Shown here one piece after another: positions 34,914 through 43,988 of a stretch of DNA of 64,000 bases. The notes beneath the pieces are model-generated. The model saw nothing but the letters and a program-made list of their open reading frames with translations, had not been told where the DNA came from and did not search any database. Positions within the stretch are counted from its first letter, which is position 1; the number at the start of each line of letters is the position of its first letter. Source of the DNA: Candidatus Bathyarchaeota archaeon (GTDB lineage Archaea; Thermoproteota; Bathyarchaeia; Bathyarchaeales; Bathycorpusculaceae); contig JAOZIH010000001.1 in assembly GCA_026014545.1 (NCBI GenBank), positions 1 to 64,000 on the forward strand, given 5' to 3'. Position numbers and translations under genes: made by a program.

Positions 34914-37478
34914 TCAGCGCTTTCTAAGCATCAGAATTATCAGCAGTCCAATCACGATGATGGCAACAAGCATGGCAATTCCAAAGCCCAAAACGTATGT
35001 TTCAGTCATTGTCGCAGGTGTCGGTGTAGCCTCAGGCGCAACTGGCGCTTCTTCAACGGCTATAGCTGTTTCAGCATATGAACCCCAATAGGACTTAGAG
35101 CCTGCGAAGCGTGCGACTATGGTGTACTTGCCGGGAACAGGTGGCTCAAACGTGGCGCTGTAAAAGCCTGATCCATCCGTGGTGGCTCTGGCTACTTCGT
35201 AGTAGTTGTTGTTCGGGTCAAGCACCTCGATGACTACTTCAACGCCCTTCACATTCGCTGGACATTCAAATTGCTTGTAGACGTAGAGCATCCAGTCACT
35301 CATCGACTCGTCCGCAACAGCGGGAACACCATTCGGGAACCGCAATTTTATAGCTGAATCTTGCGTGCCTGGTGAAATGTCGGTCACCATGCCTTTTACG
35401 AGGATTTTGCTGCCGTGCGTAGCGATTTCAGGCGAAGCCTCAACAGTGGTTTTGCTTGGACCCTTGCCAATGGCGTAAATGCGCTGGTCATACGTGTCCA
35501 TGGTTGCGATTATGCTGTCGCCGATAATTGCGCGTCCGCCCCAGCGTGTCTGACGGAACATGCCGTTAACGCGGAATACTTCTTCGCCTGTGTCGACGTC
35601 AAGGCATATGAAGGGTGCACCACGTGGCAAGGGGTTCTGTGGCGAGTGTTCGCTTTGGCCAATGTAGAGTTTTCCGTCGGAGATGAACAATGGCGTTATA
35701 GGCCACATGTCACCGCCGAATTCCTTATCAAACATCTCAGTGCTTCCGTAGGGATCCTTAACTTCGTAGGTCCATAGTAGCTTGCCTGTCTTCACGTCAT
35801 AGCAGTATACGATTCCAGCGAAGTCTGCAGTGAAGAACAGCTTGTCATACGCAATGTAGGATGTTGCACCGTATATTGAGCGTATATCCATTGGGTCTGT
35901 TGGGCCCCAGATTTGTTCGCCTGTATCAAGATTGAAGCCGTAAACTTGCCGTGTTTCCTTAGCGCGCAGCGTGAATACGCGGCTGTCTTTGCTTACGGCA
36001 CCGCGTATCATAGCTATGTCGCCTGGCGGTTTCTGCCATGTCTTGTTGTATATGAGTTCGCCTTCTCGTCCTGGTTTAAGATTAACCGCCCACAGCACAA
36101 TTGGTTGGTCGCCTAAAACCATCCATGAACCGTACAGTTGGTTGCCGACAATCATGTCGCCAGGGTAGATTGCCCATACTGAACCAGGTAAGTCCCTAGG
36201 TATTGTCTTGTTCCACATGTAGCCGAGAGTGCCATTGAGTGTTGTTCCCATATATCCTGGTCCTTGATTCAGCCAGCTTCCATGCGCCGGTCCTGTTGGA
36301 CCTACATCGCGCAGTTTCTGTTGCCTTTCAACCTGTGTTGAATTCCAAAGCGTCATCCAGCCTGCAGCTTGGTTAATGGTGTAGATTAGGATTTCACCGT
36401 TTGGACCGAATACTCTGGTTCCTGAAGGCACATTGTTTATGCTGAAGACCCAACGACCTGTTGAGGCCTCATATGCATTGTAGGTGGTGCCGACAATCGA
36501 CCATAGGTATGCGTAAGCGGCATGGTAGTTGTATGAGTCAAAGTAGAATAGCTGACCAAACTGTAGCGTTATATTGCCCCAGTTTCGAGTCCACAGTTCT
36601 TCGCCAGTGCGCAGGTCTACAGCGACGATTTCACGTTCGATTCTTGTGGCGCCGTCTGCCTTTTCCACATTGAAATAGATTACGCCGCCGATTATTACTG
36701 GCCATCGACTGCCAAGCGCGCTGGAGCTTAAGAAGAAGCCTTCGTATGCGTCGCCTGTTTCATAGTTGTGTTCACCTAATTCGCCGCCGACCAAGCCGCC
36801 GCCAAGCGGGCTGAAAGCGCCTTTTATGAGCGGTTTCGCCCATAGGACATGGGCGGTTTCTGGCGCGTCGTTGTAGGGTGCGTACATGTTGAATGGGGCG
36901 TCAACCCAGTTTCCTGCGATTACGGCCCATTCTCTAGCTTGAGCATCTATAGGGCGACTCCAGTACTCAGTTGGAAGCGGTACACCTGGATAGCCTGGTA
37001 ATGTTTCATCTTGCACGACAAGTTCGACTATATCGCTGTCGCTGGCCTTATACCATACGGGACCGAAGAATGTGGGGTCAAATGCGGGCCGTGTAGTCCA
37101 ATTGTACAGTTGCGCTGGAAAATGAGCCTGGAATTTATAGGTTCCCTTCATGGTAGGCATATAGAGCGTGCCTGTTGAGCCTGTTGCGTCAGTTTTGTAT
37201 GGCCCTAATGTTTCGGTTGTGCCGTCAGGTTTGGTAACTGTAACGGTTAGCCCGCTCCAACCGTCTGGGTACTGGAGAAGGTAATCTGTGATGCCGAAGA
37301 TGACTTGTACTGACTGCCCGACGCCTACGGGGTTGGGTGTTACTACGATGTATGCGTATGTCTTTTTTTCGGGATATGTTTGTGCGGTAGCTAAGGGTAT
37401 AGCCAATAGTGAGATAGCCATTGCAGCGGTTAGAAGCAAAACGAATATAGCATCATGTCTATTTTTAGCAAGTTGCAT
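34914..37478 (-). CDS. Secreted, membrane-anchored PQQ-type beta-propeller protein (paralog 2)
   Basis: An 854-residue protein with the same layout as the one at 6805-9342. It has a signal peptide to about residue 32, an Ig-like domain starting VVTPNPVGVGQSV, and a PQQ-like propeller with blades such as VDLRTGEELWTRNWG, FNLDTGEQIWGP and YDVKTGKLLWTYE. The C-terminal Ig-like domain (KILVKGMVTDISPGTQD through FAGSKSYWGS) leads to a Pro/Thr-rich linker, one TM helix and LMLRKR. Its C-terminal 160 residues are very similar to the partial gene at 63510-64000. The ligand is unknown; a structural or sugar-binding envelope role is inference. Confidence 0.88.
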   Translation of the reverse strand: MQLAKNRHDAIFVLLLTAAMAISLLAIPLATAQTYPEKKTYAYIVVTPNPVGVGQSVQVIFGITDYLLQYPDGWSGLTVTVTKPDGTTETLGPYKTDATGSTGTLYMPTMKGTYKFQAHFPAQLYNWTTRPAFDPTFFGPVWYKASDSDIVELVVQDETLPGYPGVPLPTEYWSRPIDAQAREWAVIAGNWVDAPFNMYAPYNDAPETAHVLWAKPLIKGAFSPLGGGLVGGELGEHNYETGDAYEGFFLSSSALGSRWPVIIGGVIYFNVEKADGATRIEREIVAVDLRTGEELWTRNWGNITLQFGQLFYFDSYNYHAAYAYLWSIVGTTYNAYEASTGRWVFSINNVPSGTRVFGPNGEILIYTINQAAGWMTLWNSTQVERQQKLRDVGPTGPAHGSWLNQGPGYMGTTLNGTLGYMWNKTIPRDLPGSVWAIYPGDMIVGNQLYGSWMVLGDQPIVLWAVNLKPGREGELIYNKTWQKPPGDIAMIRGAVSKDSRVFTLRAKETRQVYGFNLDTGEQIWGPTDPMDIRSIYGATSYIAYDKLFFTADFAGIVYCYDVKTGKLLWTYEVKDPYGSTEMFDKEFGGDMWPITPLFISDGKLYIGQSEHSPQNPLPRGAPFICLDVDTGEEVFRVNGMFRQTRWGGRAIIGDSIIATMDTYDQRIYAIGKGPSKTTVEASPEIATHGSKILVKGMVTDISPGTQDSAIKLRFPNGVPAVADESMSDWMLYVYKQFECPANVKGVEVVIEVLDPNNNYYEVARATTDGSGFYSATFEPPVPGKYTIVARFAGSKSYWGSYAETAIAVEEAPVAPEATPTPATMTETYVLGFGIAMLVAIIVIGLLIILMLRKR

Positions 37479-37656
37479 TTTCCTTATTCTCCTTTAATTT
37501 GGTGCTACTATGGTTTGCAGCAATTACTTTATAAAATTTTGCAAATCTTCAGCAGACCATAGGGAGGTTACACTCCCAGCGTGTCGCAAACAACAGTCAT
37601 GCATGTCAAAAAAGAAAAGGAAATTTGATATCAGAAATTGGACAGAAAGTAAAGGT

Positions 37657-38169
37657 TTACTTCGGCATTATGTGCCATTCGCAGTAGGGATCGCCTTTTT
37701 CGACGCATCGAATCTTTGTTATTTTTGGGGTTTTATGTACGATTTGCTCGTATACGCCAGCCACGAAGCCTTCTATGCAGCTGCGGTAGAGTGATTTATC
37801 ACAGCCTAAGTCGGCGAAGAAGTTGTTCCATATTCTAAATTTAACTTCAGCCCGCTCAATGTTTAATTCGGTAACTTGTATTTTTCCGAGCCCAGCGTCT
37901 GTGAATCTTTGGCCAACGGTTTTCAGGAAGTGCTGTGCGCCAATTTTTGTGATGTTGGCGGTTTCTTCTACGAAGCGTTTGCCCGCGGCTTTTCCTGCTT
38001 CGAAAATTATTACTTTGGCGCCTGACTGGAAGATTTCAGAAAGTCGTGTGCAGATTTCTTCAATGCGGGCTTTGGTGAGGATTATGCATCTTTCGCCGGT
38101 TAACTTATCTCGGATTATGCCGTTTTCGCTATCAAACTCGAACTGCATTTGATATTCACGAGGGTTCAC
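37657..38169 (-). CDS. V4R (4-vinyl reductase-like) domain protein
   Basis: A 170-residue protein ending in the V4R hallmark KIRCVEKGDPYCEWHIMPK, where Cys and the final Cys-x-x-His are candidate metal or thiol ligands. An upstream helical part contains IIFEAGKAAGKRF. V4R domains bind small hydrophobic molecules and occur in regulators such as XylR/DmpR and in bacteriochlorophyll enzymes. No DNA-binding domain is attached here, so it may be a stand-alone sensor. Confidence 0.85.
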   Translation of the reverse strand: MNPREYQMQFEFDSENGIIRDKLTGERCIILTKARIEEICTRLSEIFQSGAKVIIFEAGKAAGKRFVEETANITKIGAQHFLKTVGQRFTDAGLGKIQVTELNIERAEVKFRIWNNFFADLGCDKSLYRSCIEGFVAGVYEQIVHKTPKITKIRCVEKGDPYCEWHIMPK

Positions 38170-38305
38170 TCTGTTTCATCATTGTATTTATACCTTTACA
38201 ATTTTACTATGGAAATTTTCCTTTGAAAAATTGGGTGTGCCTTAAGCAAAGTTTCATAAGCAGCTGTTCCAACACATTTTAGAAGATAAAAAGGAGTGTA
38301 CGTGT

Positions 38306-38995
38306 ATGGTTGTTGCTGGAAAGCTCTTTCGGCTTAGTGAGCAGCTGCCTTTGTCTGAAATAGCCGTGAAGCTGGACGGTTACTGCAACGAGGAGCCTTT
38401 TGAAGAAGGCGATTACAAGTTCACGCTTGTAAGGGAGGTAAGCGGGCTTTCAGCGAAGGAGAGCGCGCTTAGCGGCGTGTATTCACATGATTATGTTCTA
38501 TACGTGTTTCACAGGGGCAAGACGGTGCCTTTGCCGCGGACTGTGGAGGCGCTTTTCAGCTTTAATGAGGTTGCGGGCTCTGTGATTTTGACTGTTGTGG
38601 AGCGGAAGCGGGTTGCCAATTTCATAGCGAACAAGCTCAGCGAACTCTTGTTCGAGAGAGTGGGCGGCATAGTGGAGGCGCGAATTTTGCCTGAAACCTT
38701 GCGCGAGTTCCATCGGAAGAACGCGGAAGATACGAAGATAACCTTTTTTGATAATGTGGATATTCCTAATGTGGATAAGTTGTCGCTCTATGGGCCTGAC
38801 TTGATTAACACGCCACTGTTCGAGGATTACCTGAAGCGCGGGGATCTGTGGTATGTGGTTGCAAGGTCAAAGGAAACGGGTTACGTTGTTGGTGTCACAA
38901 GGGATGCCTCGGTTACTATATTCAACTTGGCGGATAAGGGCAAGTACTTGGATTATGTGAATAAGGAGATTTATCCGTTGATTTTGAAGGCATAA
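38306..38995 (+). CDS. Conserved-looking cytoplasmic protein, function unknown
   Basis: A 229-residue soluble protein starting MVVAGKLFRLSEQLPLSEI with AAAGGAG upstream of the ATG. It mixes beta-rich segments (DYVLYVFHRG, VAGSVILTVVERKR) and helices, with no signal, TM or known motif. Codon use and ribosome-binding site support it. It precedes a membrane-protein gene by about 110 bases. I do not recognise the family. Confidence 0.7.
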   Translation: MVVAGKLFRLSEQLPLSEIAVKLDGYCNEEPFEEGDYKFTLVREVSGLSAKESALSGVYSHDYVLYVFHRGKTVPLPRTVEALFSFNEVAGSVILTVVERKRVANFIANKLSELLFERVGGIVEARILPETLREFHRKNAEDTKITFFDNVDIPNVDKLSLYGPDLINTPLFEDYLKRGDLWYVVARSKETGYVVGVTRDASVTIFNLADKGKYLDYVNKEIYPLILKA

Positions 38996-39106
38996 GCCCA
39001 CAGCCTCGGTTACTGTGCGCTTACGTTGGCGGTTTTCTGAGTAAATCATAAAAATTGAAGTCGAAATATATTCTTTTTAATTCTTTATTTTACGGAGGTG
39101 GTTTCG

Positions 39107-39571
39107 GTGAAAATTGATAGTCTTGTAATCGCTGTGGCGCTGTACGCTGTGCTACAGATTTTGTTTGCGTTTCCCTTAACGGTTCTAGCGCTTCAGGTTT
39201 TGGGTGTTACAATGGTTGCGCATTATAGCGCGGGGCTTGGCGCTGTTTTCCTTAGCATGATGGTTGTCGGCTATCTATTCGGAGCGGAGATTCGGCAGGC
39301 GCCGCGGGATGCAGTTTTGCGGATAGCGCTTTTAAGTGCATTTTACGAGTTGCTTGTGGTGGTGTTTCAGCCTACGCTTGCGGATTGGATTCCCTTCGCT
39401 GTCAGCAAGCCTATTGACGCATTTGATGGAACCGTTGTGACTACGGTGGAGTGGTTCCTCTACAACTTATCGAGGCGAGGAAACATGTTTCCTAACGTGA
39501 TTATTGTAATTGGCGTAGGTATCCTGGGATTATATGCTGGATTAAAAATTAAGAAAGCTAAAGCGGTATGA
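39107..39571 (+). CDS. Small membrane protein, function unknown
   Basis: About 154 residues with four hydrophobic segments (near 5-25, 35-60, 70-90 and 130-148) and a basic end (KIKKAKAV). The GTG at 39107 is chosen because GGAGGTG lies 6 bases before it; the in-frame GTG at 39098 is part of that site. No family is recognised. Confidence 0.65.
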   Translation: MKIDSLVIAVALYAVLQILFAFPLTVLALQVLGVTMVAHYSAGLGAVFLSMMVVGYLFGAEIRQAPRDAVLRIALLSAFYELLVVVFQPTLADWIPFAVSKPIDAFDGTVVTTVEWFLYNLSRRGNMFPNVIIVIGVGILGLYAGLKIKKAKAV

Positions 39572-39638
39572 ACCAGCACTTTCTCAGATAATTTTCTTCA
39601 AAAATTTTGTTTTTCCGATTCAAGGGAGAATTTTCGTG

Positions 39639-40619
39639 TTATTCTGAGGAAAATTTTGTTACCGGGCTTCCGTCCACATAGGAGCAGCGGATGCCGTATT
39701 TTCGTGCACACTTCAAGCAGAGTATCGGGTCGCAGAGCGTTGTGGACAAGTATTTTTCTCCGCCGTCGGGTGCGATGGCGACTATCACAGCCTTTTCGAG
39801 CTGGCTTGCCTTTTTTAGGGCTACGTGGAATATGGCGCCTGAGCTTGGCCCGACGAAGATGCCCTCTTGAAGCGCGAGTAGTCTAGCGGCTTCTTCGGCT
39901 TCTTCAGCGCGTACTTTGTGGATTTCATCCACACCTGCGGGTTGCCAGATTTCGGGCACGTGTTGGGTCTCAAGGTTTTTCAGGCCTTGGATGAGCGTGC
40001 CCTCTTCGGGTTCGACGGCGATTACTTGTATGCGTGGGTTATACTCCTTCAGCCGTTTGGATACGCCCATGAGCGTGCCCGTTGTGCCGATTCCAGCGAC
40101 GAAGTGCGTTACCTCGCCTTCAGTGTCTCGCCAGATCTCCTCTGCAGTTGTCTCGTAATGCGCAAGCACGTTGGCTGGGTTAGCATACTGGTTGGGCATG
40201 AAGTACTTGTCTGGGTTTTCGCTGACTATTTTGCGTGCTAGGTCTTCTGCGCCGTCCATGCCTTTGGCTGCTTCGCTGAGGATTATTTTTGCGCCGAAGG
40301 CGTTTAGGATTTGGCGGCGTTCCATGGTCATGTTTTCAGGCATGACGAGGATGAGGTTGTAGCCTTTTACGCGGCAGACCAGCGCGAGGCCTATGCCTGT
40401 GTTGCCGCTGGTTGCCTCGATAACTGTCTTGTCCCGGGTTAGCTGCCCGGTTTTTTCGGCTTGTTCTATCATGTATTTGGCTATGCGGTCTTTGACTGAG
40501 CCGCCAATGTTGAATTTTTCCAGCTTCAAGTAGAGCTTAACGTTTGGGTTCTTGTTAAGCTGGTTTATCCGCACCATGGGCGTGTTGCCGATTAAGTCTA
40601 AAACGTTTTTTACTATCAT
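39639..40619 (-). CDS. cysK: Cysteine synthase-type PLP enzyme
   Basis: O-acetylserine (or O-phosphoserine) sulfhydrylase of the fold-type II PLP family. The Schiff-base Lys is in NIGGSVKDRIA, the substrate loop is TSGNTGIGLA, and the phosphate loop is GIGTTGTLMG. From the ATG at 40619 it is 326 residues long. The C-terminus carries a Cys-rich piece (CDPILCLKCARKYGIRCSY) with four Cys in 16 residues, which could bind metal or regulate the enzyme. The acceptor substrate cannot be read with certainty. cysS lies 6 kb away. Confidence 0.9.
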   Translation of the reverse strand: MIVKNVLDLIGNTPMVRINQLNKNPNVKLYLKLEKFNIGGSVKDRIAKYMIEQAEKTGQLTRDKTVIEATSGNTGIGLALVCRVKGYNLILVMPENMTMERRQILNAFGAKIILSEAAKGMDGAEDLARKIVSENPDKYFMPNQYANPANVLAHYETTAEEIWRDTEGEVTHFVAGIGTTGTLMGVSKRLKEYNPRIQVIAVEPEEGTLIQGLKNLETQHVPEIWQPAGVDEIHKVRAEEAEEAARLLALQEGIFVGPSSGAIFHVALKKASQLEKAVIVAIAPDGGEKYLSTTLCDPILCLKCARKYGIRCSYVDGSPVTKFSSE

Positions 40620-40627
40620 TGGGCATC

Positions 40628-41479
40628 TCAAGAGGTAATGGCAGCGCGAAGGTAAATCGTTTTCTGTTTTGCAGAGGGAGTTAAGGTGGTAACGGTTTTA
40701 TGATTGCGTTTTTTGAAGTAGATTATTATGCCTATAGCAATGATGGCAGCTGAGGCTACGAGTGCTATTATCGGCGGTGTTGGAGAAGGTATTTCTACGC
40801 TGAAGTAAACAGTTTCAGACATGCCTATGTGTCCATCTTTGTCCATGGCGTAAATTGTGACGTTATGTTTCCCATTGTTTAATCCGGCCAATGTTGTGTT
40901 TCCAGCAATTGTCACGGTTTTCTGTCCGTCTAAGCTGTATTCGAATTTAGAAGCTGGTTCGTTGATTGTGAAGGCTAGTTGTATGTTGTTTGTCTCGTAG
41001 GTTGTGTTTTGGGGCGATAGAATGAATATTTCTGGCGGATAAACAACAGTGAAATTAATTATTTCAGAACTTGCCTTGTATATACGATAGTATAGGGTCC
41101 CACCACTTGTCGAGGTCGTGTAATAGCTTTTGCAAGAAGCAACAACTTGTAGGCTATGTGCTCCTTCAGAAAGGCCTTCAAGTGTTGTTGACCAGTTCAA
41201 ATTTTTAGTCTCCTCACTATAAACAAGATGCTTTTGCTCGTCTAAAGTGTATTCAACATGATTGATCCACTGATGGTAAGCTACCGCAGTTATGTTGAAA
41301 TGCAGCAAGACTTTGTTTTCATATGTCTTGTTTGTAGGAGAAATGACTGAGATTAATGGTGGAACAGTGTCTGGAGATGTTGGAATAAAGTTTGCTATTG
41401 CCACCTCACAGAATAATGCTCCGCCAATTAGCAGAAGTGCTGAGATGAAAACTACGGCTAGCGCTTTTATCATTTGCAC
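40628..41479 (-). CDS. Membrane-anchored surface protein with Ig-like repeats
   Basis: A 283-residue protein with a signal sequence (about 1-30). Two Ig-like repeats follow: one starts PPLISVISPTNKTYENK, the other PPEIFILSPQNTTYETN, each with a YSLD- or YTLD-type strand and an L-x-x-GxHxx turn. A C-terminal TM helix (about 235-257) leads to a basic tail. The second repeat resembles the repeats of the kelch protein at 48053-49708. Several sequons suggest glycosylation. Its 3' end lies directly against the cysK start. Confidence 0.75.
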   Translation of the reverse strand: MQMIKALAVVFISALLLIGGALFCEVAIANFIPTSPDTVPPLISVISPTNKTYENKVLLHFNITAVAYHQWINHVEYTLDEQKHLVYSEETKNLNWSTTLEGLSEGAHSLQVVASCKSYYTTSTSGGTLYYRIYKASSEIINFTVVYPPEIFILSPQNTTYETNNIQLAFTINEPASKFEYSLDGQKTVTIAGNTTLAGLNNGKHNVTIYAMDKDGHIGMSETVYFSVEIPSPTPPIIALVASAAIIAIGIIIYFKKRNHKTVTTLTPSAKQKTIYLRAAITS

Positions 41480-41583
41480 ATAATAATAGTTAAGCTAAAC
41501 CTTAACTTTTATGGTTACGCTATTGAATTTTGGCTGCGGAGGTTATGCAGAATTTTTATAGCTATGAACGCATATTTTTTGTC

Positions 41584-42000
41584 ATGCAAACCGTGTTGAC
41601 GCTTGAGACATTTCTGAACTTGCTCCTAGCTGTAGCATTAGGTGCCATCGTTGGCATAGAACGCGAATTGACACATAAACCCGCAGGCCTCCGCACGCAC
41701 ATGCTTGTGTCGCTGGGCGCATGCCTATTCACCATCGTCTCCGTGAGCTTCGCGGTGGACCCCGCGCGAATTGCATCGGGCATCGTGGCGGGCATCGGTT
41801 TCATAGGCGCGGGAACCATCTGGGGCGAAAAAGACAAGGTTAAGGGCATAACAACCGCCGCCAGCTTGTGGGCGACAGCCGCGATAGGCTTAACCACAGG
41901 AATAGGCGATTACCCGCTGGCAGCCGTGGTAACAGCCGTCGTCGTCATCATTCTTGCTTCGGGCAGTGCCCTAAGGAAACTTGGGCTAGAGAAGGACTAG
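41584..42000 (+). CDS. MgtC/SapB family membrane protein
   Basis: An integral membrane protein with the MgtC N-terminal domain: LAVALGAIVGIERELTHKPAGLRTHMLVSLGACLF, then IASGIVAGIGFIGAGTIW, then GITTAASLWATAAIGLTTGIG. The conserved Glu-Arg and Arg-Thr-His motifs are intact. Four to five TM helices in about 139 residues fit the short archaeal members without the cytoplasmic domain. Start choices are TTG 41530, ATG 41545 or ATG 41584; the last fits the family best. Some relatives modulate F-type ATPase or Mg2+ homeostasis; the role here is unknown. Confidence 0.88.
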   Translation: MQTVLTLETFLNLLLAVALGAIVGIERELTHKPAGLRTHMLVSLGACLFTIVSVSFAVDPARIASGIVAGIGFIGAGTIWGEKDKVKGITTAASLWATAAIGLTTGIGDYPLAAVVTAVVVIILASGSALRKLGLEKD

Positions 42001-42046
42001 TGACGCATTTCATAATGTTTTTCTTTATGTCTTTGGCAGGCTTGTT

Positions 42047-42550
42047 TTATTTTTTTGCGGTTTTTTGTTTTTCTCTTAGGTAATTTCGGATGCTGTTAAC
42101 TTGGTCGAGGGTTATGTTTTCGATTATTTCTTCAAGTTCTAAAACGAAATTTCGGGCGGCGTCCACGTTTTTCTTTATTTTGTTGTGGTTTAGCGCTGTT
42201 GCTATGTAGTATTGGGCGTCTATTCTTTCTTGTTTGGCTTGAGCGATATCGTTAACTAGGGCTTGGCGGATGATTCCTTGGTTAGCAAGCAACTGTGCCA
42301 AGTTGATGGTGCAGTCGTGTATTTCGGATTTAGCTCCAATTTTCATGAGTAAGGCGTACAATGCGAAGTATCTTGCGTAGTAGGCTGTGGTTGCAATCCA
42401 GTCCACTTCGTTGATTTGTAGCGCCGCGGTCATTGTGTTTAATGCGCTTGCGGCTTTTTTGAGGTAGGCTTTTGTGAGGTTAGGGTTTGGTTCGATTATG
42501 CGTATACCGTGTTTTTGTTTGAGGCACCAAATTAGGTTGTCATCTTTCAA
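42047..42550 (-). CDS. HEPN-domain protein
   Basis: A 167-residue all-helical HEPN protein paired with the nucleotidyltransferase gene upstream, which it overlaps by 11 bases. The core is KAYLKKAASALNTMTAAL, then WIATTAYYARYFALYALLMKIG and a late helix with QERIDAQYY. Arg60 is present but no His follows 4-6 residues later, so the Rx4-6H ribonuclease motif of toxic HEPN proteins is missing. In MNT-HEPN modules one partner is usually toxin and the other antitoxin. Confidence 0.85.
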   Translation of the reverse strand: MKDDNLIWCLKQKHGIRIIEPNPNLTKAYLKKAASALNTMTAALQINEVDWIATTAYYARYFALYALLMKIGAKSEIHDCTINLAQLLANQGIIRQALVNDIAQAKQERIDAQYYIATALNHNKIKKNVDAARNFVLELEEIIENITLDQVNSIRNYLREKQKTAKK

Positions 42551-43148
42551 CGTATGTCCTCCATAATATTGTTACGAACTGGTCTGGGTTGCATAGGATT
42601 ATGTGGTTTCTAATTATTTCCTTTGTTAGGAGGTCGCCTGTTCTTAAGCCCATTTTGAAGTCTTCTGCTGTGGCGGTTTTTGTGTTGATTTTTTTGCCGT
42701 ATGTTGCTTCGAACTTTTTGATTTGGGTTACATGTTCTTTTGTGAGTGTGCCTATACAGAACAGGTCTATGTCGCTTTGTTCGATGGCGGTAGCACTGGC
42801 GTAGCTGCCGAATAGGATTAAGGAGTTGGCGTTTTCTATGTTAGATAGGTGTTCCGCAAGTTTTTTGATTATGAAGGTTTTTTCGAGGTAGCTTATTGTT
42901 TCGAGTTGCTCGGCTGCTGTGAGGTAATATTTCGTTAGTATGTTCGCCTTGTTTAGTAGGTATTGTTTGTTTCTTCCTACTGTTTTGTGTTGGAGTATTT
43001 TGGTTTGTTCGAGGTGTTTTAGGTGGGGCAGTAGGGTTACGTGGCTGGTGCCTAAGAGTTTCGCCATTGCACGGATGTGAAAGTTTGCCTCGTAATCGGT
43101 TCGATAAAGCGTTAGAATCTTAAGGCAATTGGTAGTATTTTCGACCAT
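42540..43148 (-). CDS. HTH-nucleotidyltransferase (MNT) protein
   Basis: A 202-residue protein. Residues ~1-70 form a winged helix (HIRAMAKLLGTSHVTLLPHLKHLEQTKIL). Residues ~105-200 form a minimal nucleotidyltransferase with ILFGSYASATAIEQSDIDLF, giving the GSY...SDIDL motif with two Asp ligands. It is the first gene of the MNT-HEPN pair. A near-perfect inverted repeat (43131-43166) is centred next to the ATG, suggesting that the winged helix represses its own operon. Confidence 0.88.
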   Translation of the reverse strand: MVENTTNCLKILTLYRTDYEANFHIRAMAKLLGTSHVTLLPHLKHLEQTKILQHKTVGRNKQYLLNKANILTKYYLTAAEQLETISYLEKTFIIKKLAEHLSNIENANSLILFGSYASATAIEQSDIDLFCIGTLTKEHVTQIKKFEATYGKKINTKTATAEDFKMGLRTGDLLTKEIIRNHIILCNPDQFVTILWRTYVER

Positions 43149-43166
43149 ATGGTAGAAAATATTACC
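43131..43166. promoter_or_regulatory. Probable autoregulatory operator of the MNT-HEPN operon
   Basis: Left arm GGTAGTATTTTCGACC (43131-43146) and right arm GGTAGAAAATATTACC (43151-43166) are complementary at 14 of 16 positions around a central ATAT. The start codon of the HTH-MNT gene (43146-43148) sits at the centre, and the expected transcript start near 43155 is inside the right arm. Confidence 0.65.
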
Positions 43167-43350
43167 AGTCTCTATTAAGCATTACTCATTGTCAATATTC
43201 TATGAAAAGAGGAAATAAAAAAGGACTGACATTTTATCCAACCAACACTGACAGTTGAGGCCGTATGAGCTGAAAAATTAAATTTCAATTCAATCAGCCA
43301 ATTAGTTACACGCAGAAAAAAGCAATAAAAAATTATGAGGGAACGAGGTT

Positions 43351-43905
43351 TCAGCTTAGGTTATCGAGACTTTCAGATTGCCCATCAGACGGTTCAGCGA
43401 TGTTTGTATATTCTAAGAAAGCAGACTTTGATTTGACCAAGAAAAATGTGCTTATCAGCGAAAGCGCAAGTGTAGGAAATACTGAAAGCATTATGTATTC
43501 TCCATATCCGTATCCATATCGCCAAATTACTGCAAGACTGAATACTGCTGAAGCAACCAAAAGAACTGTGCCGAGAACAGCAAATTTAAAGCGCTTTTTT
43601 GCAAGCGACAGCACTCCAGCCGCAAAGCCAAATATTGATGCAACAAGCGCAAAAATTCCGAACAGCAAAAATCCCAAAAATTCAGCCGCAGTATAGCCGT
43701 ATTGTGAGTAGTAGGCGATGTACGTTTGGTAATTGTTGATACCGATAGCAGCCGCTGCGATGGAAAAAGCAGCAGCAACTATTGCTAGAATACCTGGCGC
43801 AATCGAATCCGAGCTCCTGCTTTCTGAATCAAGAGGAACGCCACAGTACGCGCAAAAGCTACTGTTTTCGTCAAGAATCTTCTTCCCACATTTGGAACAG
43901 TTCAA
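43351..43905 (-). CDS. Zinc-ribbon membrane protein
   Basis: A 184-residue protein with an N-terminal zinc ribbon (C3, C6, C18, C21 in MNCSKCG and FCAYCG). Four hydrophobic segments follow (about 36-55, 72-98, 105-128, 137-157), then a Ser/Glu-rich tail. TTG start at 43905 with AAGGAG about 13 bases upstream, a little far. This layout is common in archaea without a known function. Confidence 0.75.
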   Translation of the reverse strand: MNCSKCGKKILDENSSFCAYCGVPLDSESRSSDSIAPGILAIVAAAFSIAAAAIGINNYQTYIAYYSQYGYTAAEFLGFLLFGIFALVASIFGFAAGVLSLAKKRFKFAVLGTVLLVASAVFSLAVIWRYGYGYGEYIMLSVFPTLALSLISTFFLVKSKSAFLEYTNIAEPSDGQSESLDNLS

Positions 43906-43988
43906 GTCGAACCATGACTCCTTTTCTTGAGAGACTCACAAAGCTTTACCTATTTAACTGTATTTCAAGATTCAACCTTAATCAGCGC

